Shown: positions 1-11,437, counted from the first letter of the stretch. The stretch: DNA of 64,000 bases from Micromonospora violae (GCF_004217135.1 NZ_SHKK01000001.1:5704001-5768000); one strand, 5' to 3'. Numbers and translations: made by a program. Notes: a model not told the origin generated them from the sequence alone.

Positions 1-72
1 TGGCGACTTCAGGTGCGGGACGTCTACGCGGCCGACACCGGCTACCTCAACACCTGGACCCTGACCGTCTGA
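1..72 (+). CDS. C-terminus of a P-domain (proprotein convertase-type) protein, 5' cut by window
   Basis: Only the last 23 codons and a TGA stop are present. They read WRLQVRDVYAADTGYLNTWT followed by LTV, which matches the end of the proprotein convertase P domain (W-x-L-x-V-x-D, D-x-G-x-L, then W-x-L). This domain usually sits at the C-terminus of secreted subtilisin-like proteases or other exported hydrolases in actinobacteria. The catalytic part lies outside the window, so the enzyme class is inference. Confidence 0.7.
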   Translation, partial: WRLQVRDVYAADTGYLNTWTLTV

Positions 73-87
73 CCGGCCTCGCACGAC

Positions 88-122
88 CGAGGCCCCACCC
101 CGGTGCGCCGGGTGGGGCCTCG
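88..122. terminator. Bidirectional hairpin between convergent genes
   Basis: A perfect 13-bp GC-rich stem (88-100 with 110-122) and a 9-nt loop lie between the stop of the P-domain gene and the stop of the opposing glycosyltransferase gene. There is no clear U-tract, as is common in actinobacteria. Confidence 0.7.
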
Positions 123-139
123 CGTCGTACGGATCGGGC

Positions 140-946
140 TCAGACCGAGAAGGTGGCCGGCCGCTCGCTGGCCGGTGCCGGCGGGGTGGCCTTCCACAGG
201 CCGATCTTCTGCGCGGCGAGCCGGCTCAGGTAGGCCGGGTTGAGGATGACGTAGCGACGCCAGAGCCGCTTCGGCTCCAGACCGAGACGCCAGAACCACT
301 CCAGGCCGGCACGCTGCATCCACGGTGGAGGCTGGCGCAGCAGCCCGGCGTGGTAGTCGAAGGCCGCGCCGACCGCCATCAGCGGCATGTCGAGCAGTGG
401 CCGCATGGCGTACGCGAAGACCTCCTGGCGCGGGCAGCCGAGCCCGACCAGGACCAGCCGGGCACCGCTGGACCGGATCCGGTCGGCGATCTCGGCGTCC
501 TCGCCGGGCTGGACGGCACGGAACTTGGACGGCTCCACCCCGGCGATCTTCAGCGCGGGGAACATCCGTTCCAGGGCCGGGATCAACCGGGCGAGGGTCT
601 CCTCGGTCGAGCCGTACAGGTAGACCGGCAGCCCCTCGTCGGCGAAGCGCGACAGCACGTGCAGGGTCAGGGTCGGCCCGTACACCCGGTCGCTGAGCCC
701 GGCGTGGTGCAGCAGGTTGAGCGCCCACCGCACCGGCTGCCCGTCCGGGGTGACCACGTCGAAGGAGTTGAGCCGGGCGTTGTGTGCCGGGTCGAGCACC
801 CCGGTCATCACCCCGTGCACGGCAAGCGCGGTCAACGCCAGGGGACGCCGCTCGTGCGCCGCGGTGACCACGGCGTCGGTCGCCGTGGCGTAGTCGGTCG
901 CGTCGACCAGGACGCCGAGCACGTTGCGCTTGGTCCGGGCGCTCAT
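140..946 (-). CDS. WecG/TagA/CpsF family glycosyltransferase
   Basis: A 268-residue protein of the family that transfers N-acetylmannosamine or a related sugar to a lipid-linked acceptor at the inner face of the membrane (TagA in teichoic acid, WecG in ECA). Visible family features are the [15 protein letters not shown] segment, the VYLYGSTEE Rossmann-like block, the [12 protein letters not shown] motif and the C-terminal [18 protein letters not shown], which probably docks on the membrane. The ATG at 946 overlaps the upstream epimerase stop by 4 bp (ATGA), so the two are translationally coupled; an upstream in-frame extension would run into the epimerase gene and is rejected. Likely role is exopolysaccharide or wall-polymer synthesis; the sugar is unknown. 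Confidence 0.85.
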   Translation of the reverse strand: MSARTKRNVLGVLVDATDYATATDAVVTAAHERRPLALTALAVHGVMTGVLDPAHNARLNSFDVVTPDGQPVRWALNLLHHAGLSDRVYGPTLTLHVLSRFADEGLPVYLYGSTEETLARLIPALERMFPALKIAGVEPSKFRAVQPGEDAEIADRIRSSGARLVLVGLGCPRQEVFAYAMRPLLDMPLMAVGAAFDYHAGLLRQPPPWMQRAGLEWFWRLGLEPKRLWRRYVILNPAYLSRLAAQKIGLWKATPPAPASERPATFSV

Positions 947-2016
947 GACTGGGCAACCCACTTGTCCACGTTGGCCTCGTAGATCTCGCGCAGGATCATC
1001 GGCACGTCGTAGGTGATCTTCCAGTCCGGGTACTGCGCCTCGAACCGGGCCATGCTGCTGACGTACCACTGGTGGTCGCCGGTGCGGTTCTGCTCGACGT
1101 AGTTGATCCGCGCCTCGCGGCCGGTGATCTCCTCCGCGATCCGGAACGCCTCGATGTGCGAGGTGTTGGAGTGCCGGCCGCCGCCGAGGTTGTAGACCTC
1201 GGCGGATCGCGGGGCCCGGAAGAACGCCTCGAACGCGGTCAGCACGTCGTGCGAGTGGATCGCGTCCCGGACCATCTTGCCCTTGTAGCCGAACAGGTTG
1301 TACGTCCGGCCCTCCATGACGCAGCGCATCAGATAGGCCAGGAACCCGTGCAGCTCAGCCGCGGAGTGCGCCGGACCGGTCAGCGTGCCGCCCCGGAAGC
1401 AGGCGGTCTTCATGTCGAAGTAGCGCCCGTACTCCTGGACCATCACGTCCGCGGCGACCTTGGAGGCGCCGAAGACCGAGTGCAGCGAGTGGTCGATCGA
1501 CATCTCTTCGGTGATGCCCTGGTACCAGTGGTGATCCTCGGGCAGCTCGTACCGGGTCTCCAGCTCCCTGAGCGGCAGGCCGTTGGGCCGGTCACCGTAG
1601 ACCTTGTTGGTCGAGCAGTGGATGAACGGTGCGTCGATCGCGTGGCGGCGGGTGTTCTCCAGCATGTTGAGCGTGCCGCCGGCGTTCACGTCGAAGTCCG
1701 TGTACGGCTCCTTGGCCGCCCAGTCGTGGCTCGGCTGCGCAGCGCTGTGGATCACCACGGCGATGTCCGAGCCGTACTTCTTGAACACCTGCTCCAGGCC
1801 GTCGCGGTCCCGGATGTCGACCGCGAAGTGGGTGTACGCGCTACCCAGGTCACGGCTGAGGCGTTCCAGGCTCCACGAGGTGGAGCCGTCCTCGCCGAAG
1901 AAGTACCGGCGCATGTCGTTGTCGATGCCGACGACATCCAGACCGAGGCCGGCGAAATGCCGGACCGCCTCGGAGCCGATCAGGCCACCCGACCCTGTCA
2001 CCAACGCGACACTCAC
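943..2016 (-). CDS. NAD-dependent epimerase/dehydratase, CDP-tyvelose 2-epimerase-like
   Basis: A 357-residue extended SDR. The N-terminal nucleotide-binding motif TGSGGLIG is at residues 7-14 and [10 protein letters not shown] follows, a pattern typical of CDP-paratose/tyvelose epimerases. The GTG at 2016 is chosen because AGGAGT lies just upstream; an ATG at 2034 would add six residues but lacks a ribosome-binding site. The usual YxxxK catalytic motif reads F182-GAS-K186, so the general-acid tyrosine is a phenylalanine, although the STNKVYGD segment is present. It precedes and overlaps the TagA-type glycosyltransferase, so it probably makes or modifies the nucleotide sugar used there. Whether it epimerises, or has a changed activity, cannot be decided here. 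Confidence 0.8.
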   Translation of the reverse strand: MSVALVTGSGGLIGSEAVRHFAGLGLDVVGIDNDMRRYFFGEDGSTSWSLERLSRDLGSAYTHFAVDIRDRDGLEQVFKKYGSDIAVVIHSAAQPSHDWAAKEPYTDFDVNAGGTLNMLENTRRHAIDAPFIHCSTNKVYGDRPNGLPLRELETRYELPEDHHWYQGITEEMSIDHSLHSVFGASKVAADVMVQEYGRYFDMKTACFRGGTLTGPAHSAAELHGFLAYLMRCVMEGRTYNLFGYKGKMVRDAIHSHDVLTAFEAFFRAPRSAEVYNLGGGRHSNTSHIEAFRIAEEITGREARINYVEQNRTGDHQWYVSSMARFEAQYPDWKITYDVPMILREIYEANVDKWVAQS

Positions 2017-2091
2017 ACGCCACTCCTGGTCCATCGGAGGCAGAATCCATCGGAGCATAGCGTGACGTCCGGCACAGCCCCATATGACGGA

Positions 2092-2114
2092 AGGGCCCCG
2101 CAAAGCGGAGCCCT
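2092..2114 (-). terminator. Putative terminator after tRNA-Leu
   Basis: A 10-position stem (92-101 with 105-114, one C/A mismatch) with an AAA loop lies just 3' of the tRNA-Leu gene on the minus strand. Confidence 0.4.
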
Positions 2115-2120
2115 CGTCGG

Positions 2121-2206
2121 TGGTGGGGATGGGGGGAGTTGAACCCCCACGCCCTTTCGGGCACACGGACCTGAACCGTGCGCGTCTGCCATTCCGCCAC
2201 ATCCCC
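2121..2206 (-). tRNA. tRNA-Leu (anticodon CAG)
   Basis: On the minus strand the sequence folds as an 86-nt class II tRNA. The 7-bp acceptor GGGGATG pairs with CATCCCC. The anticodon loop TTCAGGT within CACGG/CCGTG gives anticodon CAG. A variable arm (GCCC-GAAA-GGGC) and a T arm GGGGGTTCAACTCCCCC are present. The 3' CCA is encoded (2121-2123). Confidence 0.95.
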
Positions 2207-2254
2207 GTGGCACGACCCGGAACACTGTAGCCGCCCCGGCCCCGCTGTCTCCAA

Positions 2255-2315
2255 CGGGCCCCGGGAATACTACGCTGTCCCTGGCGCTCGCCACGAGCGA
2301 TTACCGTTCGTGGCG
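2255..2315. promoter_or_regulatory. Divergent regulatory spacer between tRNA-Leu and the fhaA operon
   Basis: On the minus strand TAGTAT (near 2263-2268) resembles a -10 box about 60 nt upstream of tRNA-Leu; no convincing -35 is seen. At 2289-2315 an 11-bp stem (arms CGCCACGAGCG and CGTTCGTGGCG, one G/T pair) with loop ATTAC could belong to the fhaA leader. Function is unproven. Confidence 0.3.
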
Positions 2316-2440
2316 GACGAAAGATTAGCACGACAGTCCCGGCCCTTCCGAACGGGCCGAGAGCAGCCGGCCGAGCGGCGTGTGAGCTGCGCGCGCGCCG
2401 GCCGGATACCATCATGTCCTCGGGACCCGAGGAGGAGCCG

Positions 2441-3202
2441 GTGAGCGTGCTGCAACGCTTCGAGAAGCGTCTGGAAGGCCTGGTCGAAGGGGCCTTCGCC
2501 AAGGTCTTCAAAGGGGTGGTCCACCCCGTGGAGATCCTCAACGCCATGCAGCGGGAGGCCGAGGCGCACAAGGCGATCCTGGCCGGTGGGCGCACGTTGG
2601 TGCCCAACCGCTACGTGATCGATCTCTCGCCGTTCGACCACAGTCGGCTGGCGCCGTACGCCGCCGCGCTGGCCCAGGAGTTGGCCCAGTCGCAGGCGGA
2701 GTTCATCGGCGAGCAGGCGTGGACGGTCTACGGCGACGTGATCGTCGAGATCGAGCGAGGCGAGGGTCTGGACACGGGCATGTTCCGTGTCACGGCCGAG
2801 GTCTACACCGGCGGCGAGGTCGCCCCGGTGTCGGCACCCGGCTACGACGCCGGCCCGCCCGCCTACCCCGCGTACGACCAGGGTGGTGGCTACGGCCCGC
2901 CGCCCGGGCACGGTGGCGGTCGCAACGTGCGGCTGGTCTCCGGCGACGGTCGCACCTACCCCCTCCAGATGGGGTCGACGGTGATCGGTCGCGGCGACCA
3001 GGCCAACCTGCGCCTGCCCGACGTCGGCATCTCCCGGCGACACGCCCGGCTGGATTTCGACGGGGGCCAGGTCGTGCTGACCGATCTGGGTTCGACCAAC
3101 GGCACCATGGTGAACGGGCAGCGGGTCTCCGCGGTCGCGCTCAACCCCGGTGACATGGTCCAGCTCGGCACGACGACGCTGACCTTCCGCGTGGACGGCT
3201 GA
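2441..3202 (+). CDS. fhaA: FhaA-like FHA-domain protein
   Basis: A 253-residue cytoplasmic protein. Residues 1 to about 125 are the DUF3662/FhaA N-terminal domain (starting [17 protein letters not shown]), followed by a Gly/Pro/Tyr-rich linker and a C-terminal FHA domain from about residue 165 with [20 protein letters not shown] and [11 protein letters not shown] domains bind phosphothreonine; in mycobacteria FhaA binds phosphorylated MviN and PknB. The GTG at 2441 is preferred over the ATG at 2414 because GAGGAGG sits just upstream of it. It is the first gene of the fhaA-fhaB-pstP-rodA-pbpA-pknA-pknB operon and is much shorter than the mycobacterial protein because its linker is short. Confidence 0.93.
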   Translation: MSVLQRFEKRLEGLVEGAFAKVFKGVVHPVEILNAMQREAEAHKAILAGGRTLVPNRYVIDLSPFDHSRLAPYAAALAQELAQSQAEFIGEQAWTVYGDVIVEIERGEGLDTGMFRVTAEVYTGGEVAPVSAPGYDAGPPAYPAYDQGGGYGPPPGHGGGRNVRLVSGDGRTYPLQMGSTVIGRGDQANLRLPDVGISRRHARLDFDGGQVVLTDLGSTNGTMVNGQRVSAVALNPGDMVQLGTTTLTFRVDG

Positions 3203-3208
3203 CCCGCC

Positions 3209-3694
3209 TTGCCGGAACTGGTCATCACCGTTGCCCGGTTCGGATTCCTGATCCTGCTGTGGATCTTCGTGTTCACGGTGGTCGGTGTGATCCGCCGGGA
3301 CCTCTTCGCGGGCGCCCGGTCCGGTCGCCTGGTGGCCGCGCCGCGCGCGGTGGGCGCCTCGACGGGGCAGGCGGCCAAGCCGGCGAAGGTGAAGCGGGGC
3401 AGGGCGGCGCACCAGCTGGTGGTGACTGCCGGTCAACTGGCCGGCACCAGGATCACTCTCGGTGAAGCGCAGATCACCATCGGTCGGGCTGAGGACTCCA
3501 CCCTGGTCATCACCGACGACTACGCCTCCGCGCGACACGCCCGGCTCGTGCCGCGTGACGGGCAGTGGTACGTCGAGGACCTTGGTTCGACTAACGGCAC
3601 ATACCTCGATCGCGCTAAGGTCTCCGGACCAACCCCCGTCCCCCTCGGCGTGCCGATCCGGATCGGCCGCACTTCCCTCGAATTACGGCCATGA
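3209..3694 (+). CDS. fhaB: FhaB (FipA)-like membrane FHA-domain protein
   Basis: A 161-residue protein with one N-terminal membrane segment (about residues 8-27, FGFLILLWIFVFTVVGVI) and a C-terminal FHA domain ([31 protein letters not shown]). It starts with TTG at 3209, 6 nt after fhaA, and no better start exists before the membrane segment. In mycobacteria FhaB/FipA is phosphorylated by PknA and links FtsZ to FtsQ under stress. Its last codons overlap pstP by 4 bp. Confidence 0.92.
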   Translation: MPELVITVARFGFLILLWIFVFTVVGVIRRDLFAGARSGRLVAAPRAVGASTGQAAKPAKVKRGRAAHQLVVTAGQLAGTRITLGEAQITIGRAEDSTLVITDDYASARHARLVPRDGQWYVEDLGSTNGTYLDRAKVSGPTPVPLGVPIRIGRTSLELRP

Positions 3695-5169
3695 CTCTGA
3701 CCCTGCGCTATGCGGCCCACAGCGACCGCGGTCTGATCCGAGACGGCAATCAAGACTCCGTCTACGCCGGGCCGCGGTTACTCGCCGTTGCCGACGGCAT
3801 GGGCGGTATGGCCGCCGGTGACGTCGCCAGCAACATCGTCATCGGTGCCATGGCGCCGCTCGACGAGGACGTCCCGGGGGACGCTCTCGTCGATGCGCTG
3901 CGTTCGGCCGTGGGCACCGCCAACCAACAACTCCGCGACACGGTGGACGCCAACCCACAGCTGGAGGGGATGGGCACCACGCTGACGGCGACCCTCTTCA
4001 CCGGCACCAAGCTGGGAATGGTCCACATTGGCGACTCGCGGGCCTATCTGCTGCGCAACGGCGAGTTCGCGCAGATCACCAAGGACGACACGTACGTCCA
4101 GATGCTCGTCGACGAAGGTCGGATCAGCGCCGAGGAGGCGAGCAGTCACCCGCAGCGGTCGCTGCTCACCCGCGCCCTCGACGGCCGGGACATCGACCCG
4201 GAATACTCGGTGCGCCAGGTCATGCCCGGCGACCGGTACCTGATCTGCAGCGACGGCCTCTCGGGCGTGGTCAGCGCCGAGACCATCGGTGAGACCATGC
4301 GGGAGTACACCGACCCGCAGCAGTGCGTCGAGCGGCTGGTGCAGCTCGCGCTGCGCGGCGGTGGGCCGGACAACATCACGGTGATCATCGCCGACGCCAC
4401 GGATCAGGACATCGTCGAGGCGACCCCGATCGTGGGCGGCGCCGCCGCCCGGGACCGGGGCATGGCGACCTCCGCCGACGACTCGACCCCGGCCGCCCGA
4501 GCCTCCGCGCTCTCCGCGCCGCGCCCGGCCGCGCCGGAGGAGCCGGTGGCCTCCGACGACGACGACGCGGACCGGCCGAAGCGACGCCCGGTCCGGACCG
4601 CCGCCATGGCGTTGGCCCTGCTGGTGATCGTCGGCGGTGCGGCGTTCGGCGGTTGGACGTACACCCAGCGGCAGTACTACGTGGGAGCCACCGAAGAAGG
4701 CCAGGTCGCCGTCTTCCGTGGCGTCCAGGGTCAGATCGCCGGGATGGACCTGTCCAGCGTGCACCGCCGCAGCGGCACCCGCCTGGACGACCTCACGGTC
4801 GCCGCGCAGGACACCGTCAAGGTCGGCATCCGCGCCAAGAGTGAGCCGGACGCCGAGCGTCAGCTCGCCGAGCTGACCAGCGACACGCCGAACAACCCCA
4901 ACCTGAAGCCGCTCTGCCCGCTCGACCCGAGCATCATCGCGAGCAGCACGCCCACCCCCACGCCGCCGGCGATCGGTTCGACGCCGACCCCGAACGGCAG
5001 CCCGAGCCTCGACGCGTCGCCGCCCCCCAACGGGGTTGGCAGCGCAAGCCCGACCGCCGGTGCCACCACCGCTCTCGGTGGGGCCGGTGCGACCACCACA
5101 CCCGACGTCACGCCCTCCGACTCGGCCCCGCCGGCGCTCGACCCGGCCGGTTGCCGGTCTCCCGAGTGA
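3691..5169 (+). CDS. pstP: PP2C-family Ser/Thr phosphatase PstP
   Basis: A 492-residue membrane phosphatase that removes phosphate from PknA, PknB and their substrates. The cytoplasmic PP2C domain (residues 5-235) has the metal and catalytic motifs DGNQD, ADGMGG (D35), GMGTTLT, GDSRAYL, SDGLSG (D188) and PDNIT (D227). A single membrane segment is at about 303-323, followed by an extracellular region and a Pro/Thr/Ser-rich tail. The ATG at 3691 overlaps the fhaB stop (ATGA). Confidence 0.95.
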   Translation: MTLTLRYAAHSDRGLIRDGNQDSVYAGPRLLAVADGMGGMAAGDVASNIVIGAMAPLDEDVPGDALVDALRSAVGTANQQLRDTVDANPQLEGMGTTLTATLFTGTKLGMVHIGDSRAYLLRNGEFAQITKDDTYVQMLVDEGRISAEEASSHPQRSLLTRALDGRDIDPEYSVRQVMPGDRYLICSDGLSGVVSAETIGETMREYTDPQQCVERLVQLALRGGGPDNITVIIADATDQDIVEATPIVGGAAARDRGMATSADDSTPAARASALSAPRPAAPEEPVASDDDDADRPKRRPVRTAAMALALLVIVGGAAFGGWTYTQRQYYVGATEEGQVAVFRGVQGQIAGMDLSSVHRRSGTRLDDLTVAAQDTVKVGIRAKSEPDAERQLAELTSDTPNNPNLKPLCPLDPSIIASSTPTPTPPAIGSTPTPNGSPSLDASPPPNGVGSASPTAGATTALGGAGATTTPDVTPSDSAPPALDPAGCRSPE

Positions 5170-5199
5170 GCGTCGGCTGAGATTCTGAGGACCCCACCC

Positions 5200-6693
5200 G
5201 TGACCGTAGCGGCCACACCGGCATCCTCGCCCGCCACCGCGGGCGAGCAGTCCGGCGTACGCCTGGCGCGGTCGCGCCGCAACGCCGAGCTGTCCCTGTT
5301 GCTGCTCGCGATGGTGCTGGTTGCCGCGTACGGGGCGACCGTCGAGGCGAGCCTGCTGGACACGGTCACCTCGGACTTCTGGATGCCGGCCGCCGCGCTC
5401 GGTGCGGTCTTCCTCGGCCTGCACCTGGTGATCCGGTTCCTCGCCCCGTTCGCCGACCCGGCGCTGTTGCCGGCGGTGGCATTGCTCAACGGGCTCGGGG
5501 TGGGCTTCCTCCGCCGGATCGACCTGGGCGAGGCCCCGGTGGCCGAGCGGGAGAGCCTGGCCGTCTTCGCCGGGCAGGGCGGGCGGCAGCTGGCCTGGAC
5601 GCTGGGTGCGGTGATCCTCGCCGCCGGCCTGCTCGTCATCATGCGCGACCACCGGTCGATCTCGCGGTACGCGTACACCCTGGGCCTGGCCGGCATCGTG
5701 CTGGTGATGATCCCGGCGGTGCTGCCGTCCAGCATCTCCGAGATCAACGGCGCGAAGCTGTGGATCCGGGTCGGCAGCTTCTCCATCCAGCCGGGTGAGT
5801 TCGCCAAGTTGGCGCTGCTGGTCTTCTTCGCCTACTACCTGGTGCGCAAGCGTGAGGTGTTGTCGCTGGCCAGCCGGCGCTTCCTCGGCATCGACTTCCC
5901 GCGCGGCCGGGACCTCGGCCCGGTGGTCGGCGTCTGGGTGATCAGCGTTCTGGTGCTGGTCTTCGAGAAGGACCTGGGCACCTCGCTGCTCTACTTCGGC
6001 ATGTTCGTGGTGACGCTCTACATCGCCACCGAACGGGTCAGCTGGCTGCTGATCGGCCTGGTGCTCTTCTTCGGCGGGGCGTTCCTGGCCTACTTCCTCG
6101 GCTCGACGGTCGGTGGGCCGTTCGCCAACTTCTACGTCCGGGCGGAGATCTGGCTCGACCCGTTCGCCGACCCGACCGACAAGGGCTACCAACTCGTGCA
6201 GGGCCTCCTCGCCCTGGGCACGGGCGGGCTCTTCGGTGCCGGGCCGGGCGGCGGCCAACCGGACATCCTGCCCGAGGTGCAGAACGACTTCATCTTCGCC
6301 GGCATCGGTGAGGAGATCGGCCTCTTCGGTCTCTCCGCGCTGCTGGTCGTCTACCTGCTGATCGTGGAGCGCGGGCTGCGGGCCGCGCTGGCGGTACGGG
6401 ATTCGTTCGGCAAGCTGCTCGCCGGTGGTCTGGCGTTCACCCTCGGCCTTCAGGTCTTCGTGATCGTCGGCGGGATCAGCAAGCTCATCCCGCTGACCGG
6501 TCAGACCACCCCGTTCCTCTCCGCCGGTGGGTCGTCGCTGATGGCCAACTGGCTGCTCATCGCGGTGCTGCTGCGGGTCTCCGACGGCGCCCGCCGACCG
6601 GTGACCGGCGGGGGCGGCGGCAAGGCGGTTCGTCCCAGCGGTGGCCCGCCCGAGCAGCTGCACGGTGCTCCCACGGAGGTGATCAAGCCGTGA
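5200..6693 (+). CDS. rodA: SEDS-family peptidoglycan polymerase RodA/FtsW
   Basis: A 497-residue integral membrane protein with about ten to twelve hydrophobic segments. Family hallmarks include GAKLWIRVGSFSIQPGEFAK, KDLGTSLLYFG, the DFIFAGIGEEIG loop and PLTGQTTPFLSAGGSS. SEDS proteins polymerise lipid II into glycan strands and work with a class B penicillin-binding protein, here the next gene. It starts with GTG at 5200, with GAGG 9 nt upstream, and its stop overlaps the pbpA start by 4 bp (GTGA). Confidence 0.94.
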   Translation: MTVAATPASSPATAGEQSGVRLARSRRNAELSLLLLAMVLVAAYGATVEASLLDTVTSDFWMPAAALGAVFLGLHLVIRFLAPFADPALLPAVALLNGLGVGFLRRIDLGEAPVAERESLAVFAGQGGRQLAWTLGAVILAAGLLVIMRDHRSISRYAYTLGLAGIVLVMIPAVLPSSISEINGAKLWIRVGSFSIQPGEFAKLALLVFFAYYLVRKREVLSLASRRFLGIDFPRGRDLGPVVGVWVISVLVLVFEKDLGTSLLYFGMFVVTLYIATERVSWLLIGLVLFFGGAFLAYFLGSTVGGPFANFYVRAEIWLDPFADPTDKGYQLVQGLLALGTGGLFGAGPGGGQPDILPEVQNDFIFAGIGEEIGLFGLSALLVVYLLIVERGLRAALAVRDSFGKLLAGGLAFTLGLQVFVIVGGISKLIPLTGQTTPFLSAGGSSLMANWLLIAVLLRVSDGARRPVTGGGGGKAVRPSGGPPEQLHGAPTEVIKP

Positions 6694-8195
6694 ACGCACC
6701 GTTGCGCCGCGTCGGCGTCGTTGTCATGGTCCTGTTCGGCCTGCTCTTCGCCAACCTCAACTGGATTCAGTTCCAGAAGGCCGACGAGTACCGCACCAGC
6801 GACTACAACGGCCGGGTCCAGGTTGCCGACTACAAGCGCAAGCGCGGCAACATCGAGGCCGGCGGCACCGCCGTGGCCACCAGCAAGGAGACCACCGGCA
6901 AGCTGAAGTTCCTGCGCACCTACCCGGGTGGCGCCAAGTACGCGCACGTGCTCGGCTACAAGCCGGTCAACCTGGCCGAAACCGGCATCGAACGCGTGGA
7001 GAACGACTTCCTGGCCGGGACCAGCGACCAGCTGATCGGCGACCGGTTGAAGGACATGTTCACCGGCGACGACACCGGCGGCGGCAACGTGCTGCTCACG
7101 CTCTCCAAGCGGGCGCAGGACACGGCGTACGACCAGCTGCGCAACAACGAGGTGGGCGCGAAGCGGGGCGCGGCGATCGCCATCGACCCGCGTACCGGCG
7201 CCATCCAGGCGCTGGTCTCCATGCCCAGCTTCGACCCGAACCCGCTGGCCAGCCACAACACGAACGAGGCGGCGGCGGCGTACAACAGGCTGGAACAGGA
7301 CCCGGCCGAACCGTTGAAGAACCGCGCGCTCGCCGAGACGCTGCCGCCGGGCTCGACCTTCAAGATCGTGGTGGCAGCGGCGGCGCTGGAGAACGGCGTC
7401 ACCAAGACGACCCAGATCCCGGCCGGTCCCAGCTACACCGCGCCGACCTCGGGCACCCCGATCAAGAACGCCGACCCGTCGATCTGCCCGGGGCGGCAGG
7501 TCACCCTGCTGGAGGCGGTCACCGAGTCGTGCAACACCGGTTTCGCCCAGCTCGGCGTGCGCCTCGGTGCTGAGACGATCAAGGAGAAGGCCCGTCAGTT
7601 CGGCTTCGAGCAGGAGGACCTGACCGTCGGCCAACTCGGCGAGGGTGGCCTGCCCACGGCGGCGAGCCGGACCGGGGACATCCAGAACCCGGACGGCAGC
7701 ACCGACCAGGCCGCACTGGCCCAGTCCTCGATCGGCCAGAACAACGTCCGGATGACGCCCCTCGAGGGCGCCATGATCGCCGCCTCGATCGCCAACAACG
7801 GCAGCCAGATGCGGCCGTACCTGGTCCGGCAGCTGCTCGCTCCGGACCGGACCACCAGCTACTACACCGCCAAGGCACGGGAGCTGCGCCAACCCGTCGA
7901 GCCGCAGGTCGCCACCGACCTGCGCGAGATGATGGTCAGCGTGGTCCAGAACGGCACCGGGCGAAAGGCCGCGATCAACGGGTACACGGTCGGCGGCAAG
8001 ACCGGCACCGCCCAATCCGCTCCGGACCGGCCCGACCACGGCTGGTTCATCGGCTTCGCCATGGACAAGAACGGCAACCCGGTCTCCGCGGTCTGCGTCA
8101 TGTTGGAGCAGGCCGGCCCCGGTGGCAGCAGCGAGGCCGCCCGGATCGCCGGTCAGATCATGAAGGCCGCCATCAACGACCCAGGGGGCCGCTGA
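6690..8195 (+). CDS. pbpA: Class B penicillin-binding protein PbpA (transpeptidase)
   Basis: A 501-residue transpeptidase with an N-terminal membrane anchor (about residues 8-26) and an extracellular domain. The three active-site motifs are complete: STFK with S222 nucleophile, SCN at 280-282 and KTGTA at 437-441. It crosslinks peptidoglycan made by the RodA encoded just upstream. Start is GTG 6690, coupled to rodA. pknA follows after one nucleotide. Confidence 0.95.
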   Translation: MNAPLRRVGVVVMVLFGLLFANLNWIQFQKADEYRTSDYNGRVQVADYKRKRGNIEAGGTAVATSKETTGKLKFLRTYPGGAKYAHVLGYKPVNLAETGIERVENDFLAGTSDQLIGDRLKDMFTGDDTGGGNVLLTLSKRAQDTAYDQLRNNEVGAKRGAAIAIDPRTGAIQALVSMPSFDPNPLASHNTNEAAAAYNRLEQDPAEPLKNRALAETLPPGSTFKIVVAAAALENGVTKTTQIPAGPSYTAPTSGTPIKNADPSICPGRQVTLLEAVTESCNTGFAQLGVRLGAETIKEKARQFGFEQEDLTVGQLGEGGLPTAASRTGDIQNPDGSTDQAALAQSSIGQNNVRMTPLEGAMIAASIANNGSQMRPYLVRQLLAPDRTTSYYTAKARELRQPVEPQVATDLREMMVSVVQNGTGRKAAINGYTVGGKTGTAQSAPDRPDHGWFIGFAMDKNGNPVSAVCVMLEQAGPGGSSEAARIAGQIMKAAINDPGGR

Positions 8196-8196
8196 C

Positions 8197-9605
<1,409 letters not shown>

Positions 9606-9609
<4 letters not shown>

Positions 9610-11417
9610 CAGCGCAGGCCCGCCTGCTCGGTGGCAGGTACCAGGTCGGCGAGCTGCTCGGCTATGGCGGCATGGCCGAGGTGCACCGTGGTCGCGACCT
9701 CCGGCTCGGTCGGGACGTCGCGATCAAGATGCTCCGCACCGACCTCGCCCGGGACGCGACGTTCCAGATGCGGTTCCGCCGGGAGGCGCAGAACGCCGCC
9801 TCGCTCAACCACCCGGCCATCGTGGCGGTCTACGACACCGGCGAGGAGACCGCGCCGACCGGCGAGACGCTGCCGTTCATCGTCATGGAGTTCGTCAACG
9901 GACGGACCTTGAAGGAGGTCCTCGGCGCCGAGGGGCGGCTGCAGCCACGTCGGGCGCTGGAGATCTGCGCCGACATGTGCGCCGCACTGGAGTTCAGCCA
10001 CCGGCACGGCATCATCCACCGGGACATCAAGCCCGGCAACGTGATGCTCACCCAGACCGGCCAGGTCAAGGTGATGGACTTCGGCATCGCCCGGGCGTTG
10101 GCCAGCGGCGCGACCACCATGACGCAGACCAGCGCGGTGATCGGCACGGCCCAGTACCTGTCCCCGGAGCAGGCCCGTGGCGAGGCCGTCGACGCGCGCT
10201 CCGACGTGTACGCGGCCGGCTGTGTGCTCTTCGAGCTGGTCTGCGGGCACCCGCCGTTCGTCGGGGACAGCCCGGTCAGCGTCGCGTACCAGCACGTACG
10301 GGAGACGCCGCCGACCCCGAGCGACATCAACCCGGACGTCAACCCGGCCGTCGACGCGATCGTGCTCAAGGCGCTGTCGAAGAACCCGCTCAACCGCTAC
10401 CAGAGCGCCGGCGAGATGCGGGCCGACCTGCTCCGCGCCGCCGCCGGCCGGCCCGTGCTGGCCACCCCGGTGCTGCGCGAGGCGGAGACGGTGGCGATGG
10501 CCCCGGCCGGGGGTGGAGGCGGCTACCCGGCTCCCACCGGTGGGCAGACCCGGCAGATCCCGGCCCGGGTGGGTGACCCGCGTCAGCGCAAGGCGTCCTC
10601 CTGGCTGATCGCGACGTTCAGCGCGGTCGGCGTGCTGGCGGTGATCGCCCTGGTCGCCGCCCTGCTCTGGAGTCAGCAGCAGGACAAGGCCCTGAAGTCG
10701 GTGCCCACCCTCACCGGCAAGAGCCAGGCCGCCGCGATCGACGAGATCCGCAACGCCGGGCTCTCCCCGCAGGTGGGCGAGCCATTCCTGGCGAGCGACT
10801 GCACGAAGGGCACCGTCGTCAAGCAGAGCCCCGCACCGACCACCCGGCTGGCGCAGAACAGCCAGGTGACCATCCAGGTCTGTGGAGGCGCGCCCGAGGT
10901 GCTCGTACCGGTTGGGCTCAAGGGCAGCAAGCGGGAGAGCGCCATCGCCCGGCTCAACGAGGCGAAGCTCAGGTACGACATCAAAACGGTGGACGACGAA
11001 GCGAGCCAGGATGAGGTTCTCAAAGTCGAGCCGCCGGAGGGCGAGAGTGTCCCGGAGAACACGAAGGTGACGCTCACGGTCTCGAACGGCAAGGTCCGCG
11101 AGGTGCCGGACGTGGTTGGGTTGAGCCAGGACGTCGCCAGCCGGCTCATCAAGGACCGCGGCTTCATCCCCGTCGTACAGAACGGGCCGGAGGTGCCGGC
11201 CGACGAGGCGGGGAAGGTCACCGACCAGAGCCCGAACGGCAAGGAGAAGAAGCCCACCGGCACGAAGGTGGTCATCAAGGTGAGTCAGCCTGAGCCGGAG
11301 GTCGATGAGACGCCCACCGGCACGCCGACAGGTACGCCCACCGGCACGCCGACCCCCGGCAACGGGGGTGGCATCGGTCTGCCGCTCAATCCCCCGGGCC
11401 GGCTAACCGAGGATTAG
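9606..11417 (+). CDS. pknB: Ser/Thr protein kinase PknB with three PASTA domains
   Basis: A 603-residue membrane kinase. Kinase motifs are GYGGMAEVH, K41, HRDIKPGN (D140) and DFG (D158). The activation loop TTMTQTSAVIGTAQYLSPEQ is close to that of mycobacterial PknB, including threonines that are autophosphorylated there. A membrane segment lies at about 332-355, then PASTA repeats at about 366-427, 431-495 and 498-561, which sense muropeptides or lipid II. A TPTG-repeat tail (about 569-584, from a 12-bp DNA repeat) ends the protein. An open frame extends upstream inside pknA but the ATGA overlap at 9606 fixes the start. Confidence 0.95.
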
Positions 11418-11437
11418 CCCGGCCCTGGGGCATCGGC

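Noticed and set aside
3778-6699. A 973-residue open frame on the minus strand opposite pstP and rodA.
   Set aside because: It is the shadow of real genes in GC-rich DNA: its residues are Arg/Gly/Glu/Asp-rich without any family motif, and the plus-strand genes have full motifs.
11300-11360. The TPTG repeat and other DNA tandem repeats as a possible CRISPR array.
   Set aside because: Units are short, coding and lack unique spacers. No CRISPR-like array is seen anywhere in the window.
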